Shown in pieces: positions 1 through 7,422 of a DNA stretch of 21,260 nt. Position 1 is the stretch's first letter. Each line of letters opens with the position of its first letter. Under the pieces are notes generated by a model that was given only the letters and a program-made list of their open reading frames with translations, searched no databases and was not told the origin of the DNA. A program made the translations under genes and the position numbers. This DNA is from Bacteroidales bacterium (GTDB taxonomy: Bacteria; Bacteroidota; Bacteroidia; Bacteroidales; F082): assembly GCA_024689285.1 (NCBI GenBank), contig JAILDR010000004.1, positions 1 through 21,260 of the forward strand, read 5' to 3'.

Positions 1-456
1 GTAAACTATATTTCTATGATTATTTGATTATTTCTTATAAAACAACTTTAGATAATACTATATAAATATTTGTTATAAAGCATTTTACCATAGTTTTCTT
101 TTAATTGGTATACGGTTTTAAGCAACTAAATTCGATGTATCATTGTATCTTTTGTTGTTTATTTGTAAATATCATTAATATATTGTTGATATTTAATTAT
201 TTACATTTTACTATTTTACAAATGTAATTATTACATGTTGGATAGTTTTGTAATCCGAAAAATGCTGAATTTTGCGTTTCCCAACCCACTTTGACCTAAC
301 TGTTCATCTTGTAGCCAAAACCTTTTCACAGGCTCAAAAAATGCTTTGTAACCGCCCTGCCCTTTTCATGATTTTTTCTCTATTGCAACCGCACTTAGTA
401 CATTATTTGTTTTCATTCATAATAATTTACTATTTTTACAGCCCGAATTTCCCATC
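1..456. other. AT-rich intergenic region upstream of the porin
   Basis: No convincing gene is seen here. The first 240 bases are strikingly AT-rich compared with the genes that follow. They hold a 9-bp inverted repeat (TAAATATCA at 166-174 and TGATATTTA at 187-195), and a palindrome ATGTAAT-T-ATTACAT at 222-236 whose left half also pairs with TTACATTT at 201-208. These may be regulator sites or just AT-rich structure. A weak 62-codon reading frame at 272-460 would need a TTG start and has no recognisable family features, so I treat it as non-coding. Confidence 0.6.
406..438 (+). promoter_or_regulatory. Putative promoter of the porin gene
   Basis: TTTG at 406-409, a 21-base gap, then TATTTTTA at 431-438, which matches the Bacteroidota -7 consensus TAnnTTTG at seven of eight positions. 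The porin ATG lies 18 bases downstream, so the leader would be very short. Inferred from consensus only. Confidence 0.4.
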
Positions 457-2565
457 ATGAGGAACAGATTGTTTTACATATTTATTTTGCTGACATTGAG
501 CCTGCTATGTTTTTCCCAAGAGCCCGCTCAAGACTCCGTTGTGCTGAAAAAGCCGAAAGAGACCCCCAGCCTTCCCGTCGATTCCTCTTTCGTCACCTTC
601 TCCAACATCCATTTCGACAGCATTTTTCTGAATAAAAGAAGAGTCATTGACACCAACACTTTTTACGCACCCGTCTTTGACCCTTTGGAGAAACAACATA
701 CCATCTACAGCACCTTAAGCAATATTGGATTGGCGCACAAATCGATGCAATTCAACGCTAAACGTGAGACAGGATTTGATATGAGCCTACCCTCTTTCTT
801 CGCATACATACAAAACGAACGCAACATGGTCAGCTACCAAAGTGTGCTCCCTTATTCAGAACTGCGTTACGTAATGACTTCAGGCGACAAGGAGCTACAT
901 TTCGACTTCCGATTTGGCAGGCAAATTACGAAACGCCTGTTCCTTTCTTTCGACTTCAGACCAGAAATATCGCCGGGAGTGTTCAAAAACAACAAATCTT
1001 TCAACACAAGCTTTTGGATTAATTTGCATTACTTTACCGAGAGTCAACGTTATGCAGCGATGGTATATGCATATCGCAACAGGCTGGAAACGCAAGAAAA
1101 CGGCGGTATCACCAACGACGCATCCTATACCTCACATACCGAAACCGACAATTCCGTCATTTCCACCCATCTCAACAACGCCGTCAATAACATAAAATCG
1201 AGCGGAGTGGGGATAGAGCATTATTTCAACCTGTTACCGCTGAAAACCAAGGTAAAAGCAGAGACTCCGCAGCCTCATCCCATTATCAACAATTCGTCCG
1301 TTGATTCCTTACCGGTTGATTCTTTACCCTTTGATTCTTTATTGGTTGATTCTTTGCCGGTTGATTCCTTAATGACAAAGCAAGACACCATTGTCACAGA
1401 CACCTTACCCGTACAATACGACATCAAGAAAAGGAAGTTCACCCTTGGACGCATCTGCCACGAATTCAACTACCAACTCAATCAACTGTATTACAACGAG
1501 TCATCCTCTTCCATCACCTTTTACAGGCCTTACGACACATTGCTCAACACCTCAAAAACCACTGATAGCACCATAGTACAAGCCATACGCAACACATTGA
1601 AATGGAATAATTTAGGATACAAAAGGTATGATGACGACATTCCTTTTTACCTCTATGCAGGTATCACTCATGGGTTTTACAAAGTGAGACAATACGATTA
1701 TTTGGAAGACGAAACCGTTTTGTCACGCAATTATCAACAACTTAGCGTCAACGGCGGCATCATCGTCAATCTGTTCCAATCAACACGCATTACGGGACAA
1801 GCCGACCTCGTAGCATTAGGCTATCAAATCGGCGATTTCAACATACGCGGCCAATGGAAACAATTCATAGGCACAAGCAATAAAAACTTTGGCTTTGCCA
1901 CCTTTGACGCACAATTCAAACAACAGAGTGCCAATTGGTTTGAGGAAGAATACTATTCAAACCATTTCCGTTGGGACAACGACTTCAGGGCTTCTACTTA
2001 CCTCACCTTTAACCTTAAGTATACATACAAAGAATACTGCATCGGCGTAAAAAACACCAGTGTCTCACAGTATATCTATTTCGGAGCCGACGCTTATCCT
2101 ACACAATTCGACGGCTCAATTAATATATGGGAGGCATACCTCAGTTTTCACCAAAGCATAAAACGTTTCGAATTTGAAGGTTTTGCGCGCCTCCAAAAAG
2201 CGAACAACGAAGATGTTATACATCTGCCTTTAGTCATGGCCCGGCTGAGATTCTCATATTCGATACCCATTTTCCGCAAGGCGGCCACCTTACAACCCAT
2301 CCTGTCCGTGAGCTATTTCACCAAGTATTTCGCCGATGCCTACATGCCTGCCACACGCACATTCTACCTCCAAAATGACGTTGAAATAGGCAACTACCCC
2401 TTCATTGACCTCGCTTTGGCCATCAAAGTGAAAAAAGCCAACATCTTTGTCTCATACAGCAATATGATGCTGCTGACAGGCAACTACGACTCGTTTATTG
2501 CACCTCATTACCCTATGCGCAGCAGTAAAATCTTTTTCGGCGTCAACTGGAGACTATTCAACTGA
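457..2565 (+). CDS. Putative outer-membrane porin (Porin_10-like)
   Basis: 702 residues. The N-terminus is a signal peptide (basic MRNR, a hydrophobic stretch, probable cleavage around residue 21, ending LLCFSQ). The rest alternates aromatic and polar residues, typical of an outer-membrane beta-barrel, and ends FFGVNWRLFN, with the C-terminal aromatic residue usual for barrels. Size and style match the Bacteroidota 'putative porin' family; that assignment is from memory of the family and is not tested. A Pro/Asp/Ser/Leu linker (residues 282-306) made of five near-identical pentapeptides VDSLP interrupts the N-terminal part and may be a periplasmic or surface spacer. The gene is followed after 28 bases by a cation:proton antiporter in the same direction, so the two are probably cotranscribed. 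Substrate unknown. Confidence 0.7.
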   Translation: MRNRLFYIFILLTLSLLCFSQEPAQDSVVLKKPKETPSLPVDSSFVTFSNIHFDSIFLNKRRVIDTNTFYAPVFDPLEKQHTIYSTLSNIGLAHKSMQFNAKRETGFDMSLPSFFAYIQNERNMVSYQSVLPYSELRYVMTSGDKELHFDFRFGRQITKRLFLSFDFRPEISPGVFKNNKSFNTSFWINLHYFTESQRYAAMVYAYRNRLETQENGGITNDASYTSHTETDNSVISTHLNNAVNNIKSSGVGIEHYFNLLPLKTKVKAETPQPHPIINNSSVDSLPVDSLPFDSLLVDSLPVDSLMTKQDTIVTDTLPVQYDIKKRKFTLGRICHEFNYQLNQLYYNESSSSITFYRPYDTLLNTSKTTDSTIVQAIRNTLKWNNLGYKRYDDDIPFYLYAGITHGFYKVRQYDYLEDETVLSRNYQQLSVNGGIIVNLFQSTRITGQADLVALGYQIGDFNIRGQWKQFIGTSNKNFGFATFDAQFKQQSANWFEEEYYSNHFRWDNDFRASTYLTFNLKYTYKEYCIGVKNTSVSQYIYFGADAYPTQFDGSINIWEAYLSFHQSIKRFEFEGFARLQKANNEDVIHLPLVMARLRFSYSIPIFRKAATLQPILSVSYFTKYFADAYMPATRTFYLQNDVEIGNYPFIDLALAIKVKKANIFVSYSNMMLLTGNYDSFIAPHYPMRSSKIFFGVNWRLFN
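1300..1374 (+). repeat. Five tandem 15-bp units encoding VDSLP-type pentapeptides
   Basis: In-frame 15-base units GTTGATTCCTTACCG and variants at 1300, 1315, 1330, 1345 and 1360 encode VDSLP, VDSLP, FDSLL, VDSLP, VDSLM inside the porin. The units differ mainly at third positions, and their length is a multiple of three, so gain or loss of units would keep the frame. Confidence 0.85.
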
Positions 2566-2593
2566 AAAACCATTTCTATCACAAAACAAGCCT

Positions 2594-4162
2594 ATGTTGC
2601 AAACCGACCTTATCCCAACCACCAATACCCTATCAGGAATCAGCGACACCCTGTCTCATGTCCAAGACAGTTTGGTGCAAAATGAGGTTGTCAGCAACAT
2701 CATGGAACAAGCGTCGGCAGGCGGTTCGTCGCGTCAGATCGGTTTAACTATCGCCATCATCGGCCTACTGATCTTCACCGCCCACCTCTTCAGCGAAATC
2801 TTCAGTCGCAAGCGTATCCCTGACGTGTTGTTCCTTATTATCATCGGCCTGCTCATCGGCCCTGTGTTCAACTGGATTTCGCCAGAGAGCTTAGGCAATG
2901 CCGGCAGTCTTTTTTCAGGCATCACATTGGTCACCATTTTGTTTGAGAGCGGCACACAGTTACGGTTCAGTGCGCTGAAAGACTCTTTTAGCGGTGCTTT
3001 GAAACTCACAGCGTTGAACTTCATTCTTTCAGCCGTTGTCGTATGGCTTGTAGGGTGGCTGGTGTTGGATTTAGACCCTGCTGTCAGCATGATATTAGGC
3101 TGCATGTTGGGTGGCACGGCTTCGGCTGTTGTGATTCCCATCGTCAGGCAGCTTCACATGTCAGAGAAACCCGCCATTATGCTCATTCTGGAGGCCGCCA
3201 TCGGCAATGTGTTCAGCATTGTTCTCGCTTTAGCCCTTATGCAGGCCGTCAAGAGCAAGCACCTTGAGTTTGGCGCCATCCTCGGCAACATCTTCTCCTC
3301 GTTCATCCTCGCCACCGTTATGGGACTCTTTGGCGCCATATTCTGGGCCTTGATTCTCGACCAAATCCGTAACATCAAATACTCCATTCTCACCACCCCG
3401 GCCTTTGTGTTCATTATATATGGCCTCAATGAATGGATGGGATTCAGCGGTGCCATCGCAGCACTTGCTTTCGGCATCGGCTTGGCCAACATCGATGCTA
3501 TCTACAACGCATGGCTCAAGAAATTCATCAAAAAAGTGCCCGTCAACCTCAACGAAACCGAGCGTTCCTTGTTCTCCGAACTGGTATTGCTGCTAAAGAC
3601 TTTCTTCTTCATATATGTAGGCATCTCAATCCAGCTCACCCATTGGCACCCTATCGTTATTGGATTAGGAATCAGCATATTGCTATTCATTTTTAGAATC
3701 CCCGCCGTTCGATTTGCCATTTCCAGAAAGGAAGGCATACCCGATAAGGAATTGGCATTCATGTCGGCACTAAACCCAAAGGGACTAACTGCCGCCGTGT
3801 TAGCCACACAAGCCCTCATCTACATCCCCAATGTAGAAATGGCCCTGTTCTTAAGAAACATTGTTTTCTCCGTCATCCTCTTCAGTATCGTCATCAACTC
3901 CATCCTCATCCCATTGATTGATAAAGAAAAAGGATTATACCGATTCTATCTGCGGATGCTCAGCTTCAACCAAAAGATGAAAAACATCGTCTACAAAACC
4001 AAGGAAGAAAGTGATGCCAGACGCAGACACCATTCCAAGGCATACGAAATCGTGGACGATGTGTTTCATTCCGAAGTTATCACCGAAATCATCGAGCAGC
4101 AAGACAAACCGGGTGCCATTAATAATAAGGTGGAGTCTCACAATATGGACGTAGCCGATTAG
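2594..4162 (+). CDS. Cation:proton antiporter (CPA superfamily, Na_H_Exchanger type)
   Basis: 522 residues from the ATG at 2594. The frame is open back to 2498, but that would overlap the porin by 68 bases, so the start 28 bases after the porin stop is preferred. A hydrophilic N-terminus of about 48 residues precedes roughly 12 hydrophobic segments (from about residue 49 to 445) and a charged cytoplasmic tail of about 75 residues. The fold cues are GLLIGPVFNW (residues 85-94), the GGTASAVVIP segment (173-182), the ILEAAIGNVF segment (198-207) and ALNPKGLTAAVLATQ. The position where CPA proteins usually have the ion-binding Asp (ND or SD/TD) appears to be Asn205, and the usual TDP motif reads TAS. 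It would exchange monovalent cations for protons across the inner membrane; ion preference cannot be told. Confidence 0.75.
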   Translation: MLQTDLIPTTNTLSGISDTLSHVQDSLVQNEVVSNIMEQASAGGSSRQIGLTIAIIGLLIFTAHLFSEIFSRKRIPDVLFLIIIGLLIGPVFNWISPESLGNAGSLFSGITLVTILFESGTQLRFSALKDSFSGALKLTALNFILSAVVVWLVGWLVLDLDPAVSMILGCMLGGTASAVVIPIVRQLHMSEKPAIMLILEAAIGNVFSIVLALALMQAVKSKHLEFGAILGNIFSSFILATVMGLFGAIFWALILDQIRNIKYSILTTPAFVFIIYGLNEWMGFSGAIAALAFGIGLANIDAIYNAWLKKFIKKVPVNLNETERSLFSELVLLLKTFFFIYVGISIQLTHWHPIVIGLGISILLFIFRIPAVRFAISRKEGIPDKELAFMSALNPKGLTAAVLATQALIYIPNVEMALFLRNIVFSVILFSIVINSILIPLIDKEKGLYRFYLRMLSFNQKMKNIVYKTKEESDARRRHHSKAYEIVDDVFHSEVITEIIEQQDKPGAINNKVESHNMDVAD

Positions 4163-4174
4163 TTTGTTTATATT

Positions 4175-4189
4175 GTGTAAAAATTACAT
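4175..4189. promoter_or_regulatory. Putative operator, distal copy (GTGTA-N5-TACAT)
   Basis: Inverted repeat GTGTA-AAAAT-TACAT, the same half-sites and the same 5-base spacer as the copy at 4239-4253, with one mismatch in the last base. Centre-to-centre distance of the two copies is 64 bases, close to six helical turns. Probable binding site for the Nudix/winged-helix protein encoded just downstream (inference). Confidence 0.4.
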
Positions 4190-4194
4190 TTATC

Positions 4195-4217
4195 ATTATA
4201 TTGAGAATCAATATAAT
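4195..4217. repeat. Perfect 10-bp inverted repeat between antiporter and Nudix gene
   Basis: ATTATATTGA-GAA-TCAATATAAT: ten-base arms with a three-base spacer. It lies 33 bases after the antiporter stop and between the two GTGTA-N5-TACAY sites. It could be a regulator site or a weak AT-only terminator hairpin; there is no T run directly after it. Confidence 0.5.
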
Positions 4218-4238
4218 ATATTATTTCTTTATATAAAA

Positions 4239-4253
4239 GTGTATTTTTTACAC
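4239..4253. promoter_or_regulatory. Putative operator, proximal copy (GTGTA-N5-TACAC)
   Basis: Perfect inverted repeat GTGTA-TTTTT-TACAC ending ten bases before the -33 TTG of the Nudix gene promoter. A regulator bound here would sit beside RNA polymerase. See the distal copy at 4175-4189. Confidence 0.5.
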
Positions 4254-4262
4254 AAATAACCA

Positions 4263-4292
4263 TTGCCGATTTGAAAAATAGTAGTAATTTTG
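4263..4292 (+). promoter_or_regulatory. Promoter of the Nudix/winged-helix gene
   Basis: TTG at 4263-4265, a 19-base gap, then TAATTTTG at 4285-4292, a full match to TTG-N19-TAnnTTTG. It fixes the start of the gene at 4310, because the alternative TTG codon at 4271 lies inside the promoter. Confidence 0.75.
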
Positions 4293-4309
4293 CGTCAAAT
4301 TTACACAAG

Positions 4310-5113
4310 ATGGAAAAAGGAAAATACACATACGATTATCCGCGTCCTGCCGTGACGACAGACTGTGTAGTGTTCGGCTTCGATGGTCACAACTTGAAGA
4401 TTCTGCTCATCGAGCGTGGTTTGGAGCCTTACAAAGGTTGCTGGGCTTTCCCAGGCGGTTTCCTCAACATGGACGAGACAGCAGAGCAAGGTGCCCTACG
4501 CGAGCTACGTGAGGAGACCGGTCTCGACTTGAACTATCTAAAACAAGTCGGTGCCTTCAGCGACGTCAACCGCGATCCACGCACACGTGTTATCACCATC
4601 GCTTTCTATGCTTTGGCCAAAAAATCGAGTGTAAGAGGCGGCGATGATGCAGCCCGTGCACAATGGTTCCCCATTGACGACATACCGCATCTGGCATTCG
4701 ACCACGACTATATCCTACGCAAAACCATGAACAAGCTCAGGCAAGACCTCCACTTCGAGCCCATCGGCTTCGGCCTTTTGGACGAGCAATTCTCCATTCC
4801 CGAGCTGCAACGTCTCTACGAGGCCATTCTGGGCGTGCGCTTCGACCGGCGCAACTTCCACAAGAAGATGCTGCAAACCGGCATCCTTGAAGAGATTGAC
4901 AAGTCGTCTCCTTCTTTCTTTGGAGAAAACAACGAATTGCGCAGCATGAGTATCGACGCACTTTTTAGCGACAGGTCTCATGAGTCAACCCTCTCCTGCT
5001 CCACCCACGACGATGACAGCCGTTCAACCCGCAAATGGGGTACAAAATTCCGCTTCAACAAAAAGCGTTACGACGAACTCAAAGAAGACAGCAACTTCAA
5101 ACTTGAATTTTAA
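4310..5113 (+). CDS. Nudix-domain protein with C-terminal winged helix (NrtR-like)
   Basis: 267 residues. Residues 14-125 form a Nudix fold with a complete Nudix box at 50-72 (G50, E56, R64-E65, E68-E69, G71-L72), so the metal-binding residues for hydrolase activity are present. Residues about 150-197 (FGLLDEQFSIPELQRLYEAI and following) match the winged-helix domain of NrtR-type Nudix regulators, which sense NAD-related or sugar ligands in other bacteria. A basic, Ser-rich tail follows. It is therefore either a ligand-sensing transcription factor, an active hydrolase, or both. Start at 4310 is chosen because the promoter -7 box ends at 4292. Two matching inverted repeats upstream suggest autoregulation. 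A vWA gene follows after 43 bases, probably in the same transcript. No NAD or sugar-use gene is adjacent, so the ligand is not predictable. Confidence 0.8.
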   Translation: MEKGKYTYDYPRPAVTTDCVVFGFDGHNLKILLIERGLEPYKGCWAFPGGFLNMDETAEQGALRELREETGLDLNYLKQVGAFSDVNRDPRTRVITIAFYALAKKSSVRGGDDAARAQWFPIDDIPHLAFDHDYILRKTMNKLRQDLHFEPIGFGLLDEQFSIPELQRLYEAILGVRFDRRNFHKKMLQTGILEEIDKSSPSFFGENNELRSMSIDALFSDRSHESTLSCSTHDDDSRSTRKWGTKFRFNKKRYDELKEDSNFKLEF

Positions 5114-5127
5114 CACACTAACTAATT

Positions 5128-5154
5128 AACAATTAAACAACAAACAATTAAACA
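5128..5154 (+). repeat. Tandem AACAATTAAACA leader element before the vWA gene
   Basis: AACAATTAAACA occurs at 5128-5139 and again at 5143-5154, directly before the ATG at 5157. The same 12 bases, read on the minus strand, occur in the rpoD leader (14446-14435). There is no Shine-Dalgarno sequence here; A-rich leaders of this kind are usual for translation start in Bacteroidota. Confidence 0.6.
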
Positions 5155-5156
5155 TT

Positions 5157-5852
5157 ATGAAAACCCAAATCTACAATTTGATTATTTTAGACAAGAGCGG
5201 CTCGATGAACTGCATAGCCAAAGCTGCCATTTCAGGATTCAACGAGACCGTGGGCGGCATCCGCTCCGCACAAAAACGCTTCAATGACACGCAAGAGCAC
5301 TTCGTCTCACTGATGGTCTTTTGCAACTGTGAGAAACGGTTGATCTATGACAAAGTGCCCGTCACCGATGTCAAGGAACTGACCTCAGAAGACTACCGTC
5401 CATGCTGCGGCACGCCATTATACGATGCCATGGGCATCAGCATCATCGGCCTGTTCAATGACATTAAGGACAAGGAAGACGCCACCGCCGTGGTCACCGT
5501 CATCACCGACGGGCTGGAGAACGCCTCGAAGGAATACTCCGGCAAGGCCATCAAAGCCCTTGTGGAACGCATGAAGGACAAAGAAGGCTGGAGCTTTGCC
5601 TACATCGGAGCCAATCAGGATGTCAAGGCCGTGTCACAATCTCTCAGCATCGACGATGCCATTGCCTTCGACTATAACGAAGAAGGGACACGGGAGGCAT
5701 TCGAACGCGACAATAAAGCCAGAATGAAGAAATACGGTTTCATGAGTTCGGTATTTGCCGCCACCAGCGGCATGACCAGCGAAGAGCGCAAAACCTACCG
5801 CTCCAGAGCAAACAAAGAAAACTCTTATTTTGAAGAAAAAGGCAATGAATAA
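5157..5852 (+). CDS. von Willebrand factor A domain protein
   Basis: 231 residues, no signal peptide or membrane segment, so cytoplasmic. The whole protein is one vWA domain with an intact MIDAS metal site: D12-K-S14-G-S16 near the N-terminus, T86 in CCGTPLYDAMG, and D118 in VITDGLENAS. Such domains bind Mg2+ and partner proteins; bacterial stand-alone ones often work with AAA+ ATPases or toxin/stress systems, but no such partner is in the window. Cysteines at 56, 58, 83 and 84 are notable for a small cytoplasmic protein. It follows the Nudix gene after 43 bases and ends before a strong terminator, so the two likely form one transcript. Function unknown. Confidence 0.75.
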   Translation: MKTQIYNLIILDKSGSMNCIAKAAISGFNETVGGIRSAQKRFNDTQEHFVSLMVFCNCEKRLIYDKVPVTDVKELTSEDYRPCCGTPLYDAMGISIIGLFNDIKDKEDATAVVTVITDGLENASKEYSGKAIKALVERMKDKEGWSFAYIGANQDVKAVSQSLSIDDAIAFDYNEEGTREAFERDNKARMKKYGFMSSVFAATSGMTSEERKTYRSRANKENSYFEEKGNE

Positions 5853-5902
5853 AACACGGTATGGCGAAAGCCATCCTTAAAACAATACAAAGATTATGAA
5901 CC

Positions 5903-5937
5903 AAGCCGGGAAAAGCATTACCTTTTCCCGGCTTTTT
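5903..5937 (+). terminator. Intrinsic terminator of the Nudix-vWA transcript
   Basis: Perfect 13-bp stem (AAGCCGGGAAAAG at 5903-5915 with CTTTTCCCGGCTT at 5922-5934), six-base loop, then a T run to 5937. On the minus strand it also follows the aminotransferase stop at 5943, so it may serve both convergent genes. Confidence 0.9.
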
Positions 5938-5942
5938 GAATA

Positions 5943-7109
5943 TTATTCACCAAACACAGCCTGCATCCGCCGCATGGCCTCCACTACCGTCGAACGCGGA
6001 CACGCCAAGTTGATGCGGAAGAAGCCACTGCCCTCTTCACCGAACTCTTTGCCTCGGTTCAGGCCCAATTGTGCCTCCTGCGTCATCTTGCGCCATAACT
6101 CTTCCTCAGAGAGGCCGTAGCCATTGAAGTCGAGCCACATCATGTAAGTGGCCTGTGGCTTGTTAAACTTCACCTTGGGCAAATGGGCTGACAAGAAACT
6201 GGAGACATAATCAATGTTACCCTGCACGTATTCAAGCAGTTGTTCATGCCATTCGTCACCATAAGTCATGGCTGCTTGGGTGGAGACCTTGCCGAAGATA
6301 TTGCCAAGATGCGCCTCCATATCATTAACGTAATCGGTGTAGGTCTTTCTAATCTCGGGATTGGGAATGATAGCCGTAGACGTAGCCAGGCCTGCAAGAT
6401 TAAAGGTCTTTGAAGCCGCGTGGAAAGTAATGCTGTTAAGAGCATACTGATGCCCCAGTGTAGCAAAAGGCGTATGTCTATAGCCCGGCAACACAAGGTC
6501 GCTATGTATTTCGTCAGAAATGACCATCACCTTGTTCAGGAGGCACATTTCGCCCAACAACAGTAACTCATCGGTACGCCAGCAACGCCCCACCGGATTA
6601 TGCGGATTACAAAGAATCAGCATTTTAGCCGTCTTTACTTGTTCAGCCAATTGGTCAAAGTTGATTTCATAGCCGTCACCTCTGTCAACCAAAGTATTGT
6701 AAACCAGCTTACGACCATGACTTGCTACCGCATGATGGAAAGGCGGATAAACAGGAGGCTGGATGATGATTTCGTCACCAGGCTTGGTAAACGCCATCAC
6801 CGCCATATTGAAGCCACAGACCACACCTGGCACAAACGACAGCCACTCCTGTTTTACATTCCAATGGTGACGGCGTTTCAGCCACCCCACAATTGATTGA
6901 AAATAAGCATCGTCCTTGAAGTGATATCCATAAACTGGATGTTCGGCTCGCTCGATGACGGCCTTACGGACGAAATCAGGGGTCTCAAAATCCATGTCGG
7001 CCACCCACATAGGCAGCACGTCGGGATTACCGAACACTTGCTGCCGCAAATCATACTTAACGCAGTTAGTATCAGCGCGATTGATTATTTTATCGAAATC
7101 GTATTGCAT
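5943..7109 (-). CDS. patB: MalY/PatB-family PLP-dependent C-S lyase (cystathionine beta-lyase type)
   Basis: 388 residues, the usual length for MalY/PatB proteins. Fold type I PLP enzyme: the Schiff-base lysine is K234 in AASKTFNLAG, with N168/N171 in CNPHNPVGR and D199 in ISDEIHSDL as cofactor contacts. The N-terminal PMWVADMDFETP (residues 33-44) is the family signature. Members cleave C-S bonds of cystathionine or cysteine conjugates; some act as aminotransferases. Cytoplasmic. The start at 7109 is chosen because the open frame upstream to 7307 runs through tRNA-Tyr and cannot be coding. It is divergent from tRNA-Tyr and converges with the vWA gene over a shared terminator. Exact substrate not predictable; symbol given for the family. 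Confidence 0.88.
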   Translation of the reverse strand: MQYDFDKIINRADTNCVKYDLRQQVFGNPDVLPMWVADMDFETPDFVRKAVIERAEHPVYGYHFKDDAYFQSIVGWLKRRHHWNVKQEWLSFVPGVVCGFNMAVMAFTKPGDEIIIQPPVYPPFHHAVASHGRKLVYNTLVDRGDGYEINFDQLAEQVKTAKMLILCNPHNPVGRCWRTDELLLLGEMCLLNKVMVISDEIHSDLVLPGYRHTPFATLGHQYALNSITFHAASKTFNLAGLATSTAIIPNPEIRKTYTDYVNDMEAHLGNIFGKVSTQAAMTYGDEWHEQLLEYVQGNIDYVSSFLSAHLPKVKFNKPQATYMMWLDFNGYGLSEEELWRKMTQEAQLGLNRGKEFGEEGSGFFRINLACPRSTVVEAMRRMQAVFGE

Positions 7110-7162
7110 CTTTTGATAGTTTTGATGTTGCAAAAGTGCAAAAAAAATCAATCCTGGGTGGG

Positions 7163-7190
7163 TTGGATAACGAAAAAAAATGTATTTTTG
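7163..7190 (+). promoter_or_regulatory. Promoter of tRNA-Tyr
   Basis: TTG at 7163-7165 and TATTTTTG at 7183-7190, an exact TAnnTTTG -7 box, spaced by 17 bases. The sequence GTATTTTTGCAGCC is identical at the tRNA-Arg promoter. Confidence 0.7.
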
Positions 7191-7224
7191 CAGCCACAAA
7201 ACAAGAAGACGTTCTTTTACGTTT

Positions 7225-7306
7225 GGGGGAGTCGCATAGTGGCAATTGCAACAGACTGTAAATCTGTCCGGGAATCCGTTCGGTGGTTCGAGTCCACCCT
7301 CCCCCA
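7225..7306 (+). tRNA. tRNA-Tyr (anticodon GTA)
   Basis: Acceptor stem GGGGGAG (7225-7231) pairs with CTCCCCC (7299-7305), discriminator A7306. Anticodon arm ACAGA-CTGTAAA-TCTGT gives GTA. T arm GGTGG-TTCGAGT-CCACC. The long variable arm between them is the class II form expected for bacterial tRNA-Tyr. CCA is not encoded. Confidence 0.96.
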
Positions 7307-7316
7307 CGCAAATCGG

Positions 7317-7340
7317 AGACTGCTGAGGCAGTCTTTTTTT
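7317..7340 (+). terminator. Intrinsic terminator after tRNA-Tyr
   Basis: AGACTGC (7317-7323), TGAG loop, GCAGTCT (7328-7334), then a T run to 7340. Confidence 0.88.
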
Positions 7341-7392
7341 GCGTTTTTTTACTTTTTTTTACACTTTTTCCACCAACTGATAAATTTTTGTT

Positions 7393-7400
7393 TATTTTTG
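7393..7400 (+). promoter_or_regulatory. -7 box of the RRM gene promoter
   Basis: TATTTTTG, an exact TAnnTTTG match, 22 bases before the RRM ATG. No clear -33 TTG at the expected distance. Confidence 0.55.
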
Positions 7401-7422
7401 CACAGAAACCAACATTATTTAT

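Noticed and set aside
272..460. 62-codon frame overlapping the porin start by four bases
   Set aside because: Needs a TTG start, its sequence has no family features, and the probable porin promoter lies inside it.
1300..1374. Possible CRISPR-like array
   Set aside because: Units are 15 bases, contiguous without spacers and in frame within a gene; no CRISPR array or cas gene is seen.
2498..2593. Longer antiporter start
   Set aside because: Would overlap the porin by 68 bases; the ATG at 2594 has ordinary operon spacing.
4271..4309. Longer Nudix protein start at a TTG codon
   Set aside because: The start lies between the -33 and -7 elements of a perfect promoter, so it would not be transcribed.
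5896..6120. Plus-strand frame starting in the terminator
   Set aside because: Begins inside a terminator stem and is antisense to the PatB-type gene.
7110..7307. N-terminal extension of the PatB-type protein
   Set aside because: Runs antisense through tRNA-Tyr; family proteins begin at the MQYDFDKI start.
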